From Rhizobiaceae bacterium (GTDB lineage Bacteria; Pseudomonadota; Alphaproteobacteria; Rhizobiales; Rhizobiaceae), in contig CAJYRE010000397.1 in assembly GCA_913776675.1 (NCBI GenBank), forward strand, positions 1-6,080: a DNA stretch of 6,080 bases. Direction: 5' to 3'. Both the position numbers and the translations under genes were made by a program. The notes under the pieces were generated by a model. The model ran no database searches. It was not told where the DNA came from and worked only from the letters and a program-made list of their open reading frames with translations. Shown piece by piece: positions 4,238 through 6,080 of the stretch (positions are counted from its first letter, which is position 1; each line of letters starts with the position of its first letter).

Positions 4238-6080
4238 ATGACTGACACCGCTGATAAAAAAGACTATTCCGCCACGCTGGCCTTGCCGCAGACGGAGTTT
4301 CCCATGCGCGCGGGCCTGCCGCAAAAAGAGCCGGAACTGGTGGCCCGCTGGCAAAAGATGGGGCTTTACAAAAAGCTGCGTGCCTCTGCCGCTGGCCGCG
4401 AAAAATTCGTGCTGCACGACGGCCCTCCTTACGCCAACGGCAATATCCACATCGGCCATGCGCTGAACAAGATCCTGAAAGACGTGATCACCCGCTCGTT
4501 CCAGATGCGCGGTTTTGACTCAAACTATGTTCCCGGCTGGGATTGCCACGGCCTTCCGATTGAGTGGAAGATCGAGGAAAAATACCGCGAAAAGGGTAAG
4601 GACAAGAACGAAGTTCCGATCAACGAATTCCGCAAGGAATGCCGTGATTTTGCGGCCAACTGGATCAAGGTTCAATCGGAAGAGTTCAAGCGCCTCGGCA
4701 TCGAGGGCGATTTTGACAATCCCTACACCACCATGAATTTCCATGCGGAAGCCCGCATCGCTGGAGAATTGTTGAAAATCGCCAAAAGCGGCCAGCTCTA
4801 TCGTGGCTCCAAGCCGATCATGTGGTCGGTGGTGGAACGCACCGCCTTGGCCGAGGCCGAGGTGGAGTATCACGAGGTTGAAAGTGATACGATCTGGGTG
4901 AAGTTTCCGGTGGAGCGCACTAAAGCTGCTGTAGCGTTTAAAGACGCTGACGTTTCTGTCGTCATCTGGACCACCACGCCATGGACGATCCCCGGTAACC
5001 GTGCGATCTCGTTCTCGTCCAAGATCGAATATGGTCTCTATGAAGTGACCGAGGCCAACAATGATTTCGGCCCGCAGCCGGGTGAAAAGCTGATCTTCGC
5101 CGACAAGCTGGCCGCCGATTGCTTTGCAAAGGCAAAGCTGGAATACACTCGTCTGCGCGACGTGAAGGCTGAGGAACTGGCCGCCATCACCTGCGCCCAC
5201 CCCCTCAAGGGGCTTGGCGGCGGTTACGACTTCAAAGTTCCCCTCCTCGACGGCGATCACGTCACCGATGATGCGGGTACGGGCTTCGTCCACACCGCTC
5301 CCGGACATGGCCGCGAGGACTTTGACGCCTGGATGTCGCAGGTCCGCGCACTTGAAGCCCGTGGCATTTCCACCAAAATCCCCTTCACGGTCGATGACGC
5401 TGGCTTCTACACCGAAGACGCGCCCGGCTTTGGTCCATCGGCTGAAGGTGGCGCTGCCCGTGTGATGGACGACAACGGCAAGAAGGGTGACGCCAACGAG
5501 CGCGTTATCAAGGCCTTGATTGCCGCCAACAACCTGTTTGCCCGTGGCCGGATCAAGCATGACTATCCGCATTCATGGCGCTCGAAAAAGCCGGTGATCT
5601 TCCGCAACACGCCACAATGGTTTGTCTATATGGACAAGGAATTGGGCGATGGCAGCACGCTGCGTTCCCGCGCCCTGTCCGCCATTGACGACACCCGTTT
5701 TGTGCCCGCCGCTGGCCAGAACCGTCTGCGTGCGATGATCGAAGGTCGCCCGGATTGGGTGCTGTCGCGTCAGCGCGCATGGGGCGTTCCAATCTGTGTG
5801 TTTGCCGATGAGCAGGGCAATATCCTGCAAGACGACAGGGTCAATGCCCGTATTCTGGAAGCCTTTGAGGTGGAAGGGGCCGATGCGTGGTTTGCCGATG
5901 GTGCCAAGGAGCGTTTCCTCGAAGGCGTGGCTGATCAGGATCGCTGGCATCAGGTGCGCGATATTCTGGATGTGTGGTTCGACTCAGGTTCCACCCACAC
6001 GTTTACGCTGGAAGACCGCCCGGACCTGAAATGGCCTGCGGATGTCTATCTGGAAGGCTCGGATCAGCATCGCGGCTGGT
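4238..6080 (+). CDS. ileS: Isoleucyl-tRNA synthetase, N-terminal 614 residues
   Basis: Class I aminoacyl-tRNA synthetase that charges tRNA-Ile in the cytosol and removes misactivated valine. Seen in order: the N-terminal [17 protein letters not shown] segment (16-32), [15 protein letters not shown] with the HIGH signature at 71-74, [10 protein letters not shown], the CP1 editing-domain motifs [11 protein letters not shown] (244-254) and [16 protein letters not shown] (347-362), RQRAWGVPI (511-519), DVWFDSGS (578-585) and EGSDQHRGW (606-614), which contains the Glu contacting isoleucyl-adenylate. The window ends there, so the KMSKS loop, anticodon-binding domain and any zinc-binding tail are out of view. 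ATG 4238 matches the start I expect from rhizobial homologues. An in-frame ATG at 4172 would add 22 residues but has no suitable ribosome-binding site. ATG 4238 also lacks a clear Shine-Dalgarno sequence. No frameshift or internal stop is seen. Confidence 0.97.
   Translation, partial: MTDTADKKDYSATLALPQTEFPMRAGLPQKEPELVARWQKMGLYKKLRASAAGREKFVLHDGPPYANGNIHIGHALNKILKDVITRSFQMRGFDSNYVPGWDCHGLPIEWKIEEKYREKGKDKNEVPINEFRKECRDFAANWIKVQSEEFKRLGIEGDFDNPYTTMNFHAEARIAGELLKIAKSGQLYRGSKPIMWSVVERTALAEAEVEYHEVESDTIWVKFPVERTKAAVAFKDADVSVVIWTTTPWTIPGNRAISFSSKIEYGLYEVTEANNDFGPQPGEKLIFADKLAADCFAKAKLEYTRLRDVKAEELAAITCAHPLKGLGGGYDFKVPLLDGDHVTDDAGTGFVHTAPGHGREDFDAWMSQVRALEARGISTKIPFTVDDAGFYTEDAPGFGPSAEGGAARVMDDNGKKGDANERVIKALIAANNLFARGRIKHDYPHSWRSKKPVIFRNTPQWFVYMDKELGDGSTLRSRALSAIDDTRFVPAAGQNRLRAMIEGRPDWVLSRQRAWGVPICVFADEQGNILQDDRVNARILEAFEVEGADAWFADGAKERFLEGVADQDRWHQVRDILDVWFDSGSTHTFTLEDRPDLKWPADVYLEGSDQHRGW

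Noticed and set aside
4159..4245. A TTG-start 28-codon ORF with GGAGGG 9 bases upstream, overlapping the ileS start.
   Set aside because: The GGAGGG is part of the hairpin 3' arm, TTG starts are rare, and the product has no protein-like pattern.
4520..5572. A 350-codon open frame on the minus strand opposite ileS.
   Set aside because: It is antisense to a well-conserved synthetase region and shows no recognisable domain or ribosome-binding site.

Overview
The window looks like chromosomal DNA of an alphaproteobacterium in the Rhizobiaceae (Rhizobium / Agrobacterium / Allorhizobium group). The GroEL C-terminus, the IleS N-terminal half and the MctP-type monocarboxylate permease all read like rhizobial versions from memory; no search was run. 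All supported genes are on the + strand. There are no RNA genes, insertion sequences, phage genes or CRISPR arrays.

Layout. 1-567 is the C-terminal 188 codons of groEL, closed by two back-to-back intrinsic terminators (588-609 and 615-639). 640-994 holds one small, uncertain membrane-peptide ORF (731-898) and otherwise nothing I recognise. 995-1912 is a full-length DapA-family (dihydrodipicolinate synthase / N-acetylneuraminate lyase superfamily) protein whose Schiff-base lysine and catalytic tyrosine are both replaced by valine. 1956-2216 is an 86-residue protein of unknown function, 43 bases downstream with a good ribosome-binding site. After a hairpin (2277-2295) come a 65-residue two-helix DUF3311-type protein (2319-2516) and, overlapping it by 11 bases, a sodium:solute symporter family permease (2506-3981) that I recognise as MctP. 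A strong terminator (3999-4029) ends that operon. The last gene, ileS (4238 to the window edge), is cut off before its KMSKS loop.

How the parts relate. groEL and ileS are housekeeping genes flanking an accessory block (dapA-like, small gene, DUF3311, mctP). MctP in Rhizobium leguminosarum is known to carry pyruvate, lactate and alanine. DapA-family enzymes normally use or release pyruvate, so a shared pyruvate theme is possible, but the lost catalytic residues make ordinary aldolase chemistry unlikely.

The two observations most worth a second look are (a) the apparently catalytically dead yet intact DapA-like protein, and (b) the ileS leader at 4070-4160. There a 21-codon ORF with two adjacent Ile codons runs into a long hairpin followed by five T, which looks like a possible isoleucine-responsive attenuator in front of isoleucyl-tRNA synthetase.
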